Assembly: GCA_951812805.1 (NCBI GenBank) | Contig: CATOSZ010000003.1 | Span: 1,132,557 to 1,196,556 of the forward strand | DNA: 64,000 nt | Origin: an uncultured Alphaproteobacteria bacterium | GTDB lineage: Bacteria; Pseudomonadota; Alphaproteobacteria; GCA-2731375 | Reading direction: 5' to 3' | Part shown: one piece after another, positions 21,040-30,523 of the stretch | Numbering within the stretch: the first letter of the stretch is position 1 | Layout: every line of letters begins with the position of its first letter | The notes under the pieces: model-generated | What the model saw: only the letters and a program-made list of their open reading frames with translations | What the model was told of the DNA's origin: nothing | Database searches by the model: none | Made by a program: the position numbers and the translations under genes

Positions 21040-22251
21040 ATGAGTGGAAACGCCGAGGAGCGGATGGACAGGCGGGCGATCGTCTTCTCGAACGTCGGCC
21101 ATACCTATACCCATATGTTCACGGTGCTCTATGCGACCGCCGTGCTCTTCCTGCCGAAGGTCTTCAACCTGCCCTACGGCGAACTGCTGGGCCTCTCGAG
21201 TTTCGGCCTGGTGCTGTTCGGCGTCGCCGCCGTGCCGGCTGGCTGGCTCGGCGACCGTTGGAGCCGGGTCGGAATGATGGTCGTCTTCTTCATCGGCATG
21301 GGCGCCGGCTCGATCGTGACCGGGCTCGCCGACGGGCCCGCCATGCTGTGGCTGGGGCTGACCCTGATCGGCCTGTTCGCCGCGATCTATCACCCCGTCG
21401 GCATCGCCTGGATCGTCGCCTCGGCGAAGCGCCAGGGCATGTCGCTCGGCATCAACGGCGTCTTCGGCAATGTCGGCAACGGCCTGGCGCCGATCTTCGT
21501 CGGCCTGATGATCGATTTCGTCGACTGGCGCGCCGCCTTCATCCTGCCGGGCCTGTTGTCGATTCTGACCGGCCTGTATCTGCTGTTCTGCTGGAAGCGC
21601 GGCGATATCGGCGATACCACCGCCGACCGCGCGCCGGCGCCGGCGGCCGACGGTGGTGCCATGATGCGGGTCTTCTTCATCCTGACCATCACCATGGCCT
21701 GCACCGGCTTCGTCTATGCCGGCATCGCCAACACCATGCCCAAGCTGTTCGAGAACGGCCTCGGCCCCGCCATGGCCGGCGACTACACCCGTATCGGCCT
21801 CTTCGTCGGCCTGATTTCCGGCATCGCCTCCTTCGCCTCGATGGCGGGCGGCTGGCTCGCCGATCGCTATTCGGCACGCGCGATCTACGTCGTGTTCTGG
21901 CTGCTGCAGGTGCCGCTGCTGTTCGTCATCGTCGACCTCTCCGGCGGCTCGCTGCTGCTGGCGACCTTCCTGGCGATCAGCTTCAACCTGACCTTCACCG
22001 CCGCAGAGAACATGCTGGTCGCGCACTACACGCCGTTCCGCTGGCGGGCGCTGGCTTACGGGGCCAAGTTCGTGCTGGCGCTCGGCGTCGGCGGCCTGAC
22101 GGTGAAGCTCGCCGGCTGGATGTACGACGCCCAGGGTGGTTTCGACCTGCTCTATTTCTATTTCGCCATCGCCGCGATCCTGGCCGCCCTGGTGGCGATC
22201 TTCCTGCCCGGCCGCCGCCGGCCGGAACCGGTGCCCGTCGGGGCCGATTGA
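21040..22251 (+). CDS. MFS transporter
   Basis: About 12 hydrophobic helices; GWLGDRWSRVG motif. Confidence 0.85.
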   Translation: MSGNAEERMDRRAIVFSNVGHTYTHMFTVLYATAVLFLPKVFNLPYGELLGLSSFGLVLFGVAAVPAGWLGDRWSRVGMMVVFFIGMGAGSIVTGLADGPAMLWLGLTLIGLFAAIYHPVGIAWIVASAKRQGMSLGINGVFGNVGNGLAPIFVGLMIDFVDWRAAFILPGLLSILTGLYLLFCWKRGDIGDTTADRAPAPAADGGAMMRVFFILTITMACTGFVYAGIANTMPKLFENGLGPAMAGDYTRIGLFVGLISGIASFASMAGGWLADRYSARAIYVVFWLLQVPLLFVIVDLSGGSLLLATFLAISFNLTFTAAENMLVAHYTPFRWRALAYGAKFVLALGVGGLTVKLAGWMYDAQGGFDLLYFYFAIAAILAALVAIFLPGRRRPEPVPVGAD

Positions 22252-22291
22252 CCGGGCCGGCGGAGGGATCATCGTTGCCGAGGAGAAAGCC

Positions 22292-23080
22292 ATGACCGCG
22301 TTCGAACACCCCATCGTCCTGACCGGCGCCGCCTCCGGCGTGGGCGACGCCACCGCCCGCCGCCTGATCGAGCGCGGCCACCAGGTCGTCTCGATCGACC
22401 TCAAACAGCCGACCGCCGCCGTCGCCGCCCACCACGACTGCGACCTCTCGGATCCCGAGGCGATTGGCGCGACGCTGGCCCGGCTGGAGGGCCCCTACGC
22501 CTCGCTGCTCAACGTCGCCGGCGTGCCGAGTGCGGTGGGCGACGAGAAGACCGTGGCGGTGAACGTCCTCGGCCTGCGCCAGCTGACCGAAGGCCTGTGG
22601 GATCGCATCACCGACGGCGGCACCATCGTCAACGTCGCCTCCATCGCCGGCAACCAATGGCGCAAGCGGCGCGAGCCGATCCTGGCGCTGCTGGCGAGCG
22701 ACGATTTCGCCGCCGGCCTCGACTGGTGGCGGGCCAACGGGGGCGACGTCGACACCGACAGCTACACCTTCTCGAAGGAGGCGGTGGTGCTCTACACCAT
22801 GCAACTCGCCATGCGGGGCATCGCGCGCGGCATCCGCGTGAACGACGTCGGACCCGGGCCGATCGAGACGCCGATCTTCCCCGACTTCACCGATGCCGTC
22901 GGCCAGGAGGTGATGGGCAACATGATCGACATGGTCGGCCGCGTCGGCCAGCCGCAGGACATCGCCGAGGCCCTGGTCACGCTGGCCGAGGGCGAGATGG
23001 GGTGGCTCAACGGCCAACACATCATCGTCGACGGCGGCATGATGGCGGGCTTCTGGTCGGGCGCGAAGCGCGACGCCTAG
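22292..23080 (+). CDS. SDR family oxidoreductase
   Basis: VLTGAASGVGDATARRL...YTFSKEAVV; stop codon TAG lies in the IS1182 ctag repeat. Confidence 0.88.
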   Translation: MTAFEHPIVLTGAASGVGDATARRLIERGHQVVSIDLKQPTAAVAAHHDCDLSDPEAIGATLARLEGPYASLLNVAGVPSAVGDEKTVAVNVLGLRQLTEGLWDRITDGGTIVNVASIAGNQWRKRREPILALLASDDFAAGLDWWRANGGDVDTDSYTFSKEAVVLYTMQLAMRGIARGIRVNDVGPGPIETPIFPDFTDAVGQEVMGNMIDMVGRVGQPQDIAEALVTLAEGEMGWLNGQHIIVDGGMMAGFWSGAKRDA

Positions 23081-24624
23081 CAGCCTGTCGGACTTGAGCC
23101 GAGTTTCGAGATGAGATTCACTGTCACGGTCTGATTCTCTCCTGCGCGGTGATTTTGTGATGAGCAACTTTCGACAGGTTGACCGGGAGACCAGCTATCT
23201 TCTGCCGCCTTCGGTGGACGAATGGCTGCCTGATCGTCATCTGGCGCGCTTCGTGGTCGATGTGCTGGAGCAGCTGGATCTCTCTGCGTTCGTGAAGGCC
23301 TATCGTGGTTCGGGCTCGGCGGCGCATCACCCGAGCGTCCTGCTGGGCCTGCTGATCTACGGCTACGCGACGGGGGTGCATTCCAGCCGGAAGCTGGAGC
23401 GGGCGAGCTATGATTCGGTGGCCTTCCGCTTCATCGCGGCAAACGACCACCCCGACCACGACACGATCGCCACGTTCCGCCGTCGCTTCCTGCCGCTGAT
23501 CGAGGGGCTGTTCGTGCAGGTTCTGCTGCTGGCGCGGCAGGCCGGCATGCTGCAACTGGGCACGGTGGCGCTGGACGGGACGAAGATCCATGCCGACGCG
23601 AGCCGGCACAGCGCCCTGTCGTGGCAGCGTGCGGGCGAGATCGAAGCCCGGCTGCGGGCCGAGGTGGCGGAGTTGATGGCGTTGGCGGAAGCGGCGGACC
23701 GGTCCGAGGTTCCCGACGGCATGAGCGTGCCGGAGGAGCTGGCACGGCGCGAGGACCGGCTGGCGGCGATCGCCGCGGCGAAGGCGGAGATCGAGGCGCG
23801 GGCGGCCGAGCGTCATGCGCGGGAGCAGGCGGAGTACGAAGAGAAGCTGGCAGCCCGCGAGGCGAAGGAAACGCGGACCGGCCGCAAGCCGGGCGGGCGG
23901 CCACCGAAGCCGCCGGAGCCGGGGCCACGGGCGAAGGACCAGGTCAACCTGACGGACCCGGACTCGCGCATCATGCCGGTGGCCGGCGGCGGCTTCGAGC
24001 AGTGCTACAACGCCCAGGCTGCGGTGGCCGCCGGCAGCCTGCTGGTGGTCAGCGCCGACGTGGTGCAGGCGGCGAACGACAAGCAGCAGATCGAACCGAC
24101 GCTCGAAGCACTCGCCGGCCTGCCGGACGGGCTTGGCGAGGTCGAGACCCTGTTGGCGGACAGCGGCTACTTCAGCCAGGCCAACGTCGAGGCCTGCGGG
24201 GAAGCGGAGATCGCGCCGCTGATCGCGCTCGGCCGGGAGCACCACCATCTTTCCTGGCGGGACCGCTTCGCCGAGGCGCCGCCAGCGCCCGAGGATCCGA
24301 CGCCGCTCGAGGCGATGTGCCATCGCCTGGCCACACCCGAGGGCCGGGCGCTCTACGCGCTTCGCAAGCAGACGCCGGAGCCGGTGTTCGGCATCATCAA
24401 ATCGGTGATGGGCTTGCGTCAGTTCAGCCTGCGCGGCCTCGACAAGGCGAAGGGGGAATGGACCTTGGCCACGCTCTCCTGGAACATCAAGCGGATGTTC
24501 GTCCTCAGCCACGCCTGAACGGGCGGGCCAACCCGCGTTCGCAACTTCATGGGGGTAAATCCATGACATCGACGCCCGCCAAGCCAATCTTACCAATCCT
24601 TGCATGCCCGAGTCCGACAGGCTG
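23081..24624 (+). mobile_element. IS1182 family insertion sequence
   Basis: IR cagcctgtcggact... / ...agtccgacaggctg; 4-bp ctag repeats at 23077-23080 and 24625-24628. Confidence 0.9.
23157..24518 (+). CDS. IS1182 family transposase
   Basis: MSNFRQVDRETSYLLPPSVDEWLPDRHLARFVVDVLEQLDLSAF...ALDGTKIHADASRHSALSW. Confidence 0.9.
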   Translation: MMSNFRQVDRETSYLLPPSVDEWLPDRHLARFVVDVLEQLDLSAFVKAYRGSGSAAHHPSVLLGLLIYGYATGVHSSRKLERASYDSVAFRFIAANDHPDHDTIATFRRRFLPLIEGLFVQVLLLARQAGMLQLGTVALDGTKIHADASRHSALSWQRAGEIEARLRAEVAELMALAEAADRSEVPDGMSVPEELARREDRLAAIAAAKAEIEARAAERHAREQAEYEEKLAAREAKETRTGRKPGGRPPKPPEPGPRAKDQVNLTDPDSRIMPVAGGGFEQCYNAQAAVAAGSLLVVSADVVQAANDKQQIEPTLEALAGLPDGLGEVETLLADSGYFSQANVEACGEAEIAPLIALGREHHHLSWRDRFAEAPPAPEDPTPLEAMCHRLATPEGRALYALRKQTPEPVFGIIKSVMGLRQFSLRGLDKAKGEWTLATLSWNIKRMFVLSHA

Positions 24625-24672
24625 CTAGGCGTCGGCCATTCCCTTGCCGCCCGTGCGAAGAAGGAACCGCCG

Positions 24673-26034
24673 ATGACGCGTCCGCGCCGCATGCTGCTGA
24701 ACGCCTTTTCCATGAACTGCGTCACGCACATCCAGCCGGGTATGTGGACGCGCGAGGATACGCGCCAGCTCGACTACACCCGTCTCGATCCCTGGGTCGA
24801 CCTCGCGAAGACCTTGGAGGCGGGCGGCTTCGATTCGATCTTCTTCGCCGACGTGCTCGGCACCTACGACGTCTTTCGCGGCGGGCCGGAGACGGCGATC
24901 CGCGAAGCCATGCAGATCCCGATCAACGATCCCTCGCTGCTGATCCCGGCCATGGCGCAGGCGACGGAACATCTGGGCTTCGCCTACACCAGCTCGATCT
25001 TCCAGTCCCCGCCCTTCACCTTCGCCCGGGCGATCTCGACCCTCGATCACCTGACCCGGGGGCGGGTCGGCTGGAACATCGTCACGACCTATCTCCGGAA
25101 CGCCGCCACCAACCTCGGCCTGGAGGAATTGCCCTCGCACGATGCCCGCTACGACCGGGCGGACGAGTATCTCGACGTCGTCTACAAGCTCTGGGAGGGC
25201 AGCTGGGAGGACGGCGCGGTGCTGCGCGACCGGGCGGGCGGGCGCCATGCGGATCCGGCGAAGATCCACGCCATCCACCACAAGGGCGAACACTACAGCG
25301 TCGAGGGGCCTCACCTGGCGGAGCCCTCACCCCAGCGCACGCCCCTGCTGTTCCAGGCCGGCACCTCGACCCGGGGCCGCGCCTTCGCGGCGCGCCATGC
25401 CGAATGCGTCTTCCTGCTCGAGACCCTAGCGGCCCTGCAAGGCCCGGCGAGCGCGATTTCCGACATCCGCGCCCAGGCCCGCGCGCTCGGCCGCGATCCC
25501 GCCTCGATCCGCTTCTTCCAGGGCCTCTCCCCGGTCGTCGCCGGCAGCGAGGCGGAAGCCAAGGCCAAGCTCGACGACCTGATGGACAGCTACAGCCTGG
25601 ACGGCGCGCTCGCCCATATCAGCGGGGCGATCGGCGTCGACCTCGGCGCCATCGACCCGGACGTTCCCTTGGGCGACGTCGACGCCATGGCGATCCGCGG
25701 CTGGGTCAAGGGCATCATCGAGGCGGCGCCCGACAAGACCATCACCTTCCGCGACCTGATCCGCGCCCGCACCGAGGAACGCTTCCTGGTCGGCGCGCCG
25801 GAACAGATCGCCGACGCGCTGGAGACCTGGTTCGAGGCCGGCGTCGACGGTTTCAACCTGACCTATACGGTGACGCCCGGCACCTTCGTCGACTTCATCG
25901 AGCATGTGGTCCCGGAGCTGCGCCGCCGCGGGCTAGTGCAGACCGACTATGCGCCCGGCACCTTGCGAGAAAAGCTGTTCGGACATCCGAAGCTTCCCGC
26001 CGGCCACCACGGCGCCTCGTTCCGGCGAGGGTAG
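24673..26034 (+). CDS. NtaA/DszA family LLM flavin-dependent monooxygenase
   Basis: AFSMNCVTHIQPGMW...FDSIFFADVLGTYDVFRGG...GRVGWNIVTTYLRNAATNLG. Confidence 0.88.
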   Translation: MTRPRRMLLNAFSMNCVTHIQPGMWTREDTRQLDYTRLDPWVDLAKTLEAGGFDSIFFADVLGTYDVFRGGPETAIREAMQIPINDPSLLIPAMAQATEHLGFAYTSSIFQSPPFTFARAISTLDHLTRGRVGWNIVTTYLRNAATNLGLEELPSHDARYDRADEYLDVVYKLWEGSWEDGAVLRDRAGGRHADPAKIHAIHHKGEHYSVEGPHLAEPSPQRTPLLFQAGTSTRGRAFAARHAECVFLLETLAALQGPASAISDIRAQARALGRDPASIRFFQGLSPVVAGSEAEAKAKLDDLMDSYSLDGALAHISGAIGVDLGAIDPDVPLGDVDAMAIRGWVKGIIEAAPDKTITFRDLIRARTEERFLVGAPEQIADALETWFEAGVDGFNLTYTVTPGTFVDFIEHVVPELRRRGLVQTDYAPGTLREKLFGHPKLPAGHHGASFRRG

Positions 26035-26073
26035 GACCGTCGTAGTCAGGACCGTCGCGGGCAGGACCGGCGC

Positions 26074-26364
26074 TCAGAGCCCTTCGGTCAGGATCAGCTC
26101 GGTCTTGGCGCCGGCGTTCCGGGCCTGCAGCCAGGGCTGGTATTCGGCCGAGGTATAGAAGGTCTGGGCGGCGGCCTTGTCGGGGAATTCGATCACCACG
26201 ACGACATGCGGCGCTTCGCCGTTGCTCTCGACCACTTCCAGCTCGTTGGAGCGCACGAGATACTTGCCGCCATGCGCCTCGACCAGCGCCTCGACGGCGG
26301 GAATGTAACCTTCGATCCAGGCGGGATCGGTGACCTCGACGCGGCCGACCACGAATACGGACAT
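26074..26364 (-). CDS. DUF1330 family protein
   Basis: MSVFVVGRVEVTDPAWIEGYIPAVEALVEAHGGKYLVRS...VVIEFPDKAAAQTFYTSAEYQP. Confidence 0.85.
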   Translation of the reverse strand: MSVFVVGRVEVTDPAWIEGYIPAVEALVEAHGGKYLVRSNELEVVESNGEAPHVVVVIEFPDKAAAQTFYTSAEYQPWLQARNAGAKTELILTEGL

Positions 26365-26492
26365 GACGTTTCCTTCCCAGGTTCTCTGCGTGTCAATGCC
26401 GACGGTACCAGGAGTGCCGGCGCCTTGCAGCAAGAATGACGCCTTGCGCCGTGCGACGCCCGATCGCCCGCGACGGTGTCGGTGGGGTCAGC

Positions 26493-26554
26493 GCCCAAAA
26501 GGAGTCAGGACTTGAATGTTGAATTCAACATTCAAGTCCTGACTCCTTTTGGGC
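26493..26554. repeat. 62-bp perfect palindrome (no spacer)
   Basis: gcccaaaaggagtcaggacttgaatgttgaa|ttcaacattcaagtcctgactccttttgggc. Confidence 0.95.
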
Positions 26555-26617
26555 CTCGCGAAGTGGTGTGGGTGTGGCCTTTGGTTGGGGAAATCGCGTC
26601 GGCATTGCCGCGTAGGT

Positions 26618-27154
26618 TCAATCCTTCGCGGCACGGGCGCGGTCGGTGCGGATGTCGTCGATCATGTCGGCGTAGTCGGGTGTCGGGAAGGGCTGGCCGG
26701 CGGGGACGCGCATCATGTCGGCGTAGAGTTCCAGCGAATTCCCGTCCGGATCCTCGAAATAGAACGAGCGGCTGCCGCTGCCGCCCGCGAGCGTGCCCGG
26801 GCCGGTGCCGCCCTCGAAGCCGTGCACCAGGGGCCCGGCGGTGATCTTCACGCCCGCCGCCCGCAGGGCGGCCAGCGCCTTCAGCCACTCGTCCCGGTTC
26901 TCCATCTCCATGGCGATGTGTTGCAGGCGGTTGCCCGCCGGATCACCCGCCGCAACCTCCGGTTTGGGCATCAACACGATGTCGTGGTGGTTCTCCTGGA
27001 AGCGCAGGAAGACGATCTCGCCGCCGCCCGGCATCGCCCAGCGTCCGGTGAGCGTCAGCCCCAGCACGCCCGTATACCAGTCGATCGCGGCCTCGAGATC
27101 GGCGACGTAGATGCCGACATGGCCGACGCGGGCGATGGTGAATTTTGCCGTCAT
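26618..27154 (-). CDS. VOC (glyoxalase/bleomycin resistance) family protein
   Basis: VGHVGIYVADLEAAIDWYTGVLGLTLTGR...FYFEDPDGNSLELY. Confidence 0.88.
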   Translation of the reverse strand: MTAKFTIARVGHVGIYVADLEAAIDWYTGVLGLTLTGRWAMPGGGEIVFLRFQENHHDIVLMPKPEVAAGDPAGNRLQHIAMEMENRDEWLKALAALRAAGVKITAGPLVHGFEGGTGPGTLAGGSGSRSFYFEDPDGNSLELYADMMRVPAGQPFPTPDYADMIDDIRTDRARAAKD

Positions 27155-27186
27155 GGCTTTGTGCCTCCTGCGCCGGGATGTGGATC

Positions 27187-28242
27187 TGACTAGGTTCAGA
27201 TAGATGTGAGACGCGCCTCTGGCGGCAGAGGCGGGGATCTCCGAAGCTGTGAGTTGCGAGACCAACAGCTTGAAGGAGAACCCCATGCAGGTTTTTGGCC
27301 TGCCCCGACATGTTATCAGGGGTTGGAGGACGGCGTTGGCATCGGGCCCGGCGTGACGGCTTGACGGCCGAGGCGGCGGCCCAGGCGGTGGGCGTGCCGC
27401 GTAGCACGCTCTATCGCTGGGACGAGCGGTTGGAGCCGCGCTCGCGCGCGCCTCGCCGCCGTCGTCGCCGAGAGTGGTCGAGTGCGGTGCTGCGTCGGCT
27501 TGAACGGCTGCGCCGCGACTTCCCGATGTGGGGCAAGGCCAAGCTCGGACCGCTGCTGCGCCGAGAGGGCTTCACCTTGTCGGACAGCACCGTTGGTCGC
27601 ATGCTCGCCCATCTGGTCGCGCGCGGCGTCGTTGTGCCGGTGCCCGTGGCGCGACGACGCGCCAAGGGCAAGAGAGCCAAGCGCCCACACGCCAAGCGTT
27701 TGCCGAAGGGGATGAAGGCAACGGCCCCCGGCGATCTGGTCCAGCTCGACACCTTGAGCATCACGCCGGCCGGCGAGCGCACGGTCAAGCAGTTCACCGC
27801 CTACGATCCCGTCAGCCGCTTCACCTGTGCCAAGGCCTTCCGCAGAGCGACCGCCAGGAACGCCGAGAGCTTCCTCGACAAACTCGTGGCCGACCTGCCC
27901 TTCCCCGTGAAGGCCATCCAGGTCGACGGTGGATCCGAGTTCATGGCCGAGTTCGAGGCCGCCTGCGAGAGCCGAAAGATCCCCGTCTATGTCTTGCCGC
28001 CGAGGACGCCGCAGCTCAATGGCGGCGTCGAGCGAGCCAACGGCGCATGGCGCTACGAGTTCTACGCCTGCCATGACATCGAGGACCAGCTCGACAAACT
28101 AAACCCACAGATCGACAAGTTCGCCAACATCTACAACACCTTCAGGCCTCATGGAGCCTTGAAAGGCAAAACCCCCGAGGAGTACCTTCGACAGATCACA
28201 GCCAAGAAGACCTCGTCGTCTCATATGTAGTGAACCTGGACA
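27187..28242 (+). mobile_element. IS481-like insertion sequence
   Basis: Ends TGACTAGGTTCA.. / revcomp TGTCCAGGTTCA..; 5-bp ggatc repeats at 27182-27186 and 28243-28247. Confidence 0.85.
27295..28230 (+). CDS. IS481-like DDE transposase
   Basis: LVQLDTLSITPAGERTVKQFTAYDPVSRF...IQVDGGSEFMAEFEAAC...TPQLNGGVERANGAWR. Confidence 0.88.
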   Translation: MACPDMLSGVGGRRWHRARRDGLTAEAAAQAVGVPRSTLYRWDERLEPRSRAPRRRRRREWSSAVLRRLERLRRDFPMWGKAKLGPLLRREGFTLSDSTVGRMLAHLVARGVVVPVPVARRRAKGKRAKRPHAKRLPKGMKATAPGDLVQLDTLSITPAGERTVKQFTAYDPVSRFTCAKAFRRATARNAESFLDKLVADLPFPVKAIQVDGGSEFMAEFEAACESRKIPVYVLPPRTPQLNGGVERANGAWRYEFYACHDIEDQLDKLNPQIDKFANIYNTFRPHGALKGKTPEEYLRQITAKKTSSSHM

Positions 28243-28321
28243 GGATCTATCCCCTGCCCGGCTTCCGCCCTATGATGCCCGCGACATCGAAGCACCACAA
28301 ACGCCCGAGGGAGATGAAGCC

Positions 28322-29113
28322 GTGATCGTCGAGCAGATCTGGACCGGCAATGCCTACCGCAACTTCAATTATCTGATCGTCTGCCCGGAGACGGGCGAGG
28401 CGCTCGCGGTCGACCCGCTCGACCACGAGAAATGCCTGGCCAAGGCGAAGGAGAAGGGCTGGGAAATCACCCAGATCGTCAACACGCACGAGCACGGCGA
28501 CCACACCGGCGGCAACAAGCCGATGATCGAGGCGACCGGCGCCCGCCTGCTGGCCCACGCCAACGCCCGCGATACGATCCGCGGCATGGACACCGGCCTC
28601 GGCGCCGGCGACGTGGTCAAGGTCGGCCGCACGGTCGAGCTGGAGGCGCTCGACACGCCCGGCCACACCATGAGCCATGTCTGCCTGCTCTCGCGCACGG
28701 AACAGCCGGCGCTGTTTTGCGGCGATACCCTGTTCAACGCTGGCGCCGGTAACTGCCACAACGGCGGCCACCCGAACGAGCTGTACCAGACCTTCGTCGA
28801 GCAGCTGAACCGGCTGCCCGGTACCACACAGATCTATCCGGGCCACGACTACATCATCAACAACCTGGAATTCACCCTCGATCGGGAGCCGGACAACGCC
28901 AAGGCGCAAAGCCTGCTCTCGGAGCTGCGGAGCCAGGATCCGGACGAGGCCCTGGTAACGACGCTGGCACTCGAAAAGGAAGTGAACACCTTCTTCCGTC
29001 TTGCCAGCCCATCGGTGCACGAGGCGCTACGCGCCGCCTTCCCCGACCTGCCGGTCGAGCTGGACGCCAAGACGGTGTTCGTGAAATTGCGCGAGCTTCG
29101 TAACAGCTGGTGA
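28322..29113 (+). CDS. gloB: Hydroxyacylglutathione hydrolase (glyoxalase II-like MBL fold)
   Basis: VNTHEHGDHTGGN, LDTPGHTMSHVCLL, CGDTLFNAGAGNC, IYPGHDYIINNLEF. Confidence 0.88.
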   Translation: MIVEQIWTGNAYRNFNYLIVCPETGEALAVDPLDHEKCLAKAKEKGWEITQIVNTHEHGDHTGGNKPMIEATGARLLAHANARDTIRGMDTGLGAGDVVKVGRTVELEALDTPGHTMSHVCLLSRTEQPALFCGDTLFNAGAGNCHNGGHPNELYQTFVEQLNRLPGTTQIYPGHDYIINNLEFTLDREPDNAKAQSLLSELRSQDPDEALVTTLALEKEVNTFFRLASPSVHEALRAAFPDLPVELDAKTVFVKLRELRNSW

Positions 29114-29151
29114 GCCGGGCTCGGGGCGAGCCCCTCGCAATCTTCGATTCA

Positions 29152-29233
29152 CCTGGTCGGCTCGCGCCCCCGCCCCAAGCACCCATAGTGTGCACCTTTG
29201 GGGTGGTTGGGGCGGGGGCGCGAGCCGACCAGG
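29152..29233. repeat. Intergenic hairpin with 27-bp perfect stem
   Basis: cctggtcggctcgcgcccccgccccaa (29152-29178) / ttggggcgggggcgcgagccgaccagg (29207-29233). Confidence 0.95.
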
Positions 29234-29258
29234 CATTCCGCCATCGGCGGCGTCACAG

Positions 29259-30518
29259 ATGAGCCCCGCCCGCGGCACCGGCCCCGCTTCGTTGCTGCGC
29301 CAGGCCGATTTCGTCAAGGTCTGGCTCGCCGGCGGTTTCGCCAACACGGTGCGCTGGGTCGAGATCCTGGCGATCGGCATCTATGTTTTCGACGCCACCG
29401 CCTCGCCCTTCCTGGTGGCGCTGTTCGTCGTCGTACGCGCCTTGCCGATCTTCCTGTTCGGCTCGCTCACCGGCGCGCTCGCCGCCAACCGGGACCGGCG
29501 ACGGATCTACATGGTCGCGATCTCCGGCATGGCGCTGGTCTCACTGGCGCTCGGCCTGCTGGCCTGGCAGGACCAGCTGCCGCTCTGGGCGATCGGCGTC
29601 GGCGCCTTCCTCTCGGGCCTCGCCTGGTCTACGGAGCATCCGGTGCGCCGCGTGCTCTCGGGCGAGATCGCCGGGCGCGAACGGCTCGGCCCGGCGATGG
29701 CGATGGAGAGCGCGTCGAACAACGCGACCCGTCTGCTCGGCCCGCTGCTCGGCGGGCTCGCCTACGAGGCGGCCGGCCTGGTCGGCGCCTATTTCACCAG
29801 CGTCGGCCTGCTGGCGGCCTCGCTCACCCTGCTCGCCCTGCTGCGCCGGCGCTCGGCCGGCGGCGGCGTCCCGGGCGGGCGCTTCTTCGCCGACCTCGCC
29901 GCCGGCTTCGCCTATGCGCGGCGCAGCCGGGCCGTGCTCGGCGTCCTTTCGGTCACCATTATCCTGAACATGTTCGGCTTTCCCTATACCGCGATGATCC
30001 CGGTGATCGGCAAGGACGTCATGGATCTCGGCCCGAGCCTGGTCGGCGCGCTCTCCTCGGTGGAGGCGGCCGGCGCGCTCGTCGGCTCGACGCTGGGCGC
30101 CATCCTGCTGCGCCCGCCCTGGTACGGCCGGGTCTATGTCTACGGCTCCGCCTTCTTCATGTGCATGGTGCTGGTCTTCAGCTTCGTCGACGGCTTCGTG
30201 CCGGCGCTGTTCGTGCTGGCGTTCGGCGGTTTCGGCGCGGCCGGCTTCGCGATCATGCAGGGCACGCTGATCATGCTGGCGGTCCCGGTGGAAATGCGCA
30301 GCCGCGCCATGGGCCTGCTGGCCGTCGCCATCGGCACCGGACCACTCGGCATGCTGCACCTCGGCATGATGGCCAACTGGCTGGGCGCCCAGCGCGCCGT
30401 GACGGTGATGACGATCGAGGGCCTGGTCCTCCTGCTCGCCGCCGCGCTCTATTTCTCCGAGCTGCGCGCCCCGCCGCGCAGCCCGATCGGCAACGAGGAC
30501 GACGCGCCGTCCCGCTGA
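29259..30518 (+). CDS. MFS transporter
   Basis: MSPARGTGPASLLRQADFVKVWLAGGFANTVRWVEILAIGIYVF; ORF-track start at 29190 lies in the hairpin and is unlikely. Confidence 0.85.
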   Translation: MSPARGTGPASLLRQADFVKVWLAGGFANTVRWVEILAIGIYVFDATASPFLVALFVVVRALPIFLFGSLTGALAANRDRRRIYMVAISGMALVSLALGLLAWQDQLPLWAIGVGAFLSGLAWSTEHPVRRVLSGEIAGRERLGPAMAMESASNNATRLLGPLLGGLAYEAAGLVGAYFTSVGLLAASLTLLALLRRRSAGGGVPGGRFFADLAAGFAYARRSRAVLGVLSVTIILNMFGFPYTAMIPVIGKDVMDLGPSLVGALSSVEAAGALVGSTLGAILLRPPWYGRVYVYGSAFFMCMVLVFSFVDGFVPALFVLAFGGFGAAGFAIMQGTLIMLAVPVEMRSRAMGLLAVAIGTGPLGMLHLGMMANWLGAQRAVTVMTIEGLVLLLAAALYFSELRAPPRSPIGNEDDAPSR

Positions 30519-30523
30519 CGCCT

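Noticed and set aside
26033-26077. Imperfect 15-bp x3 tandem repeat (aggaccgtcg-type)
   Set aside because: Only three degenerate units between two genes; no evidence of function.
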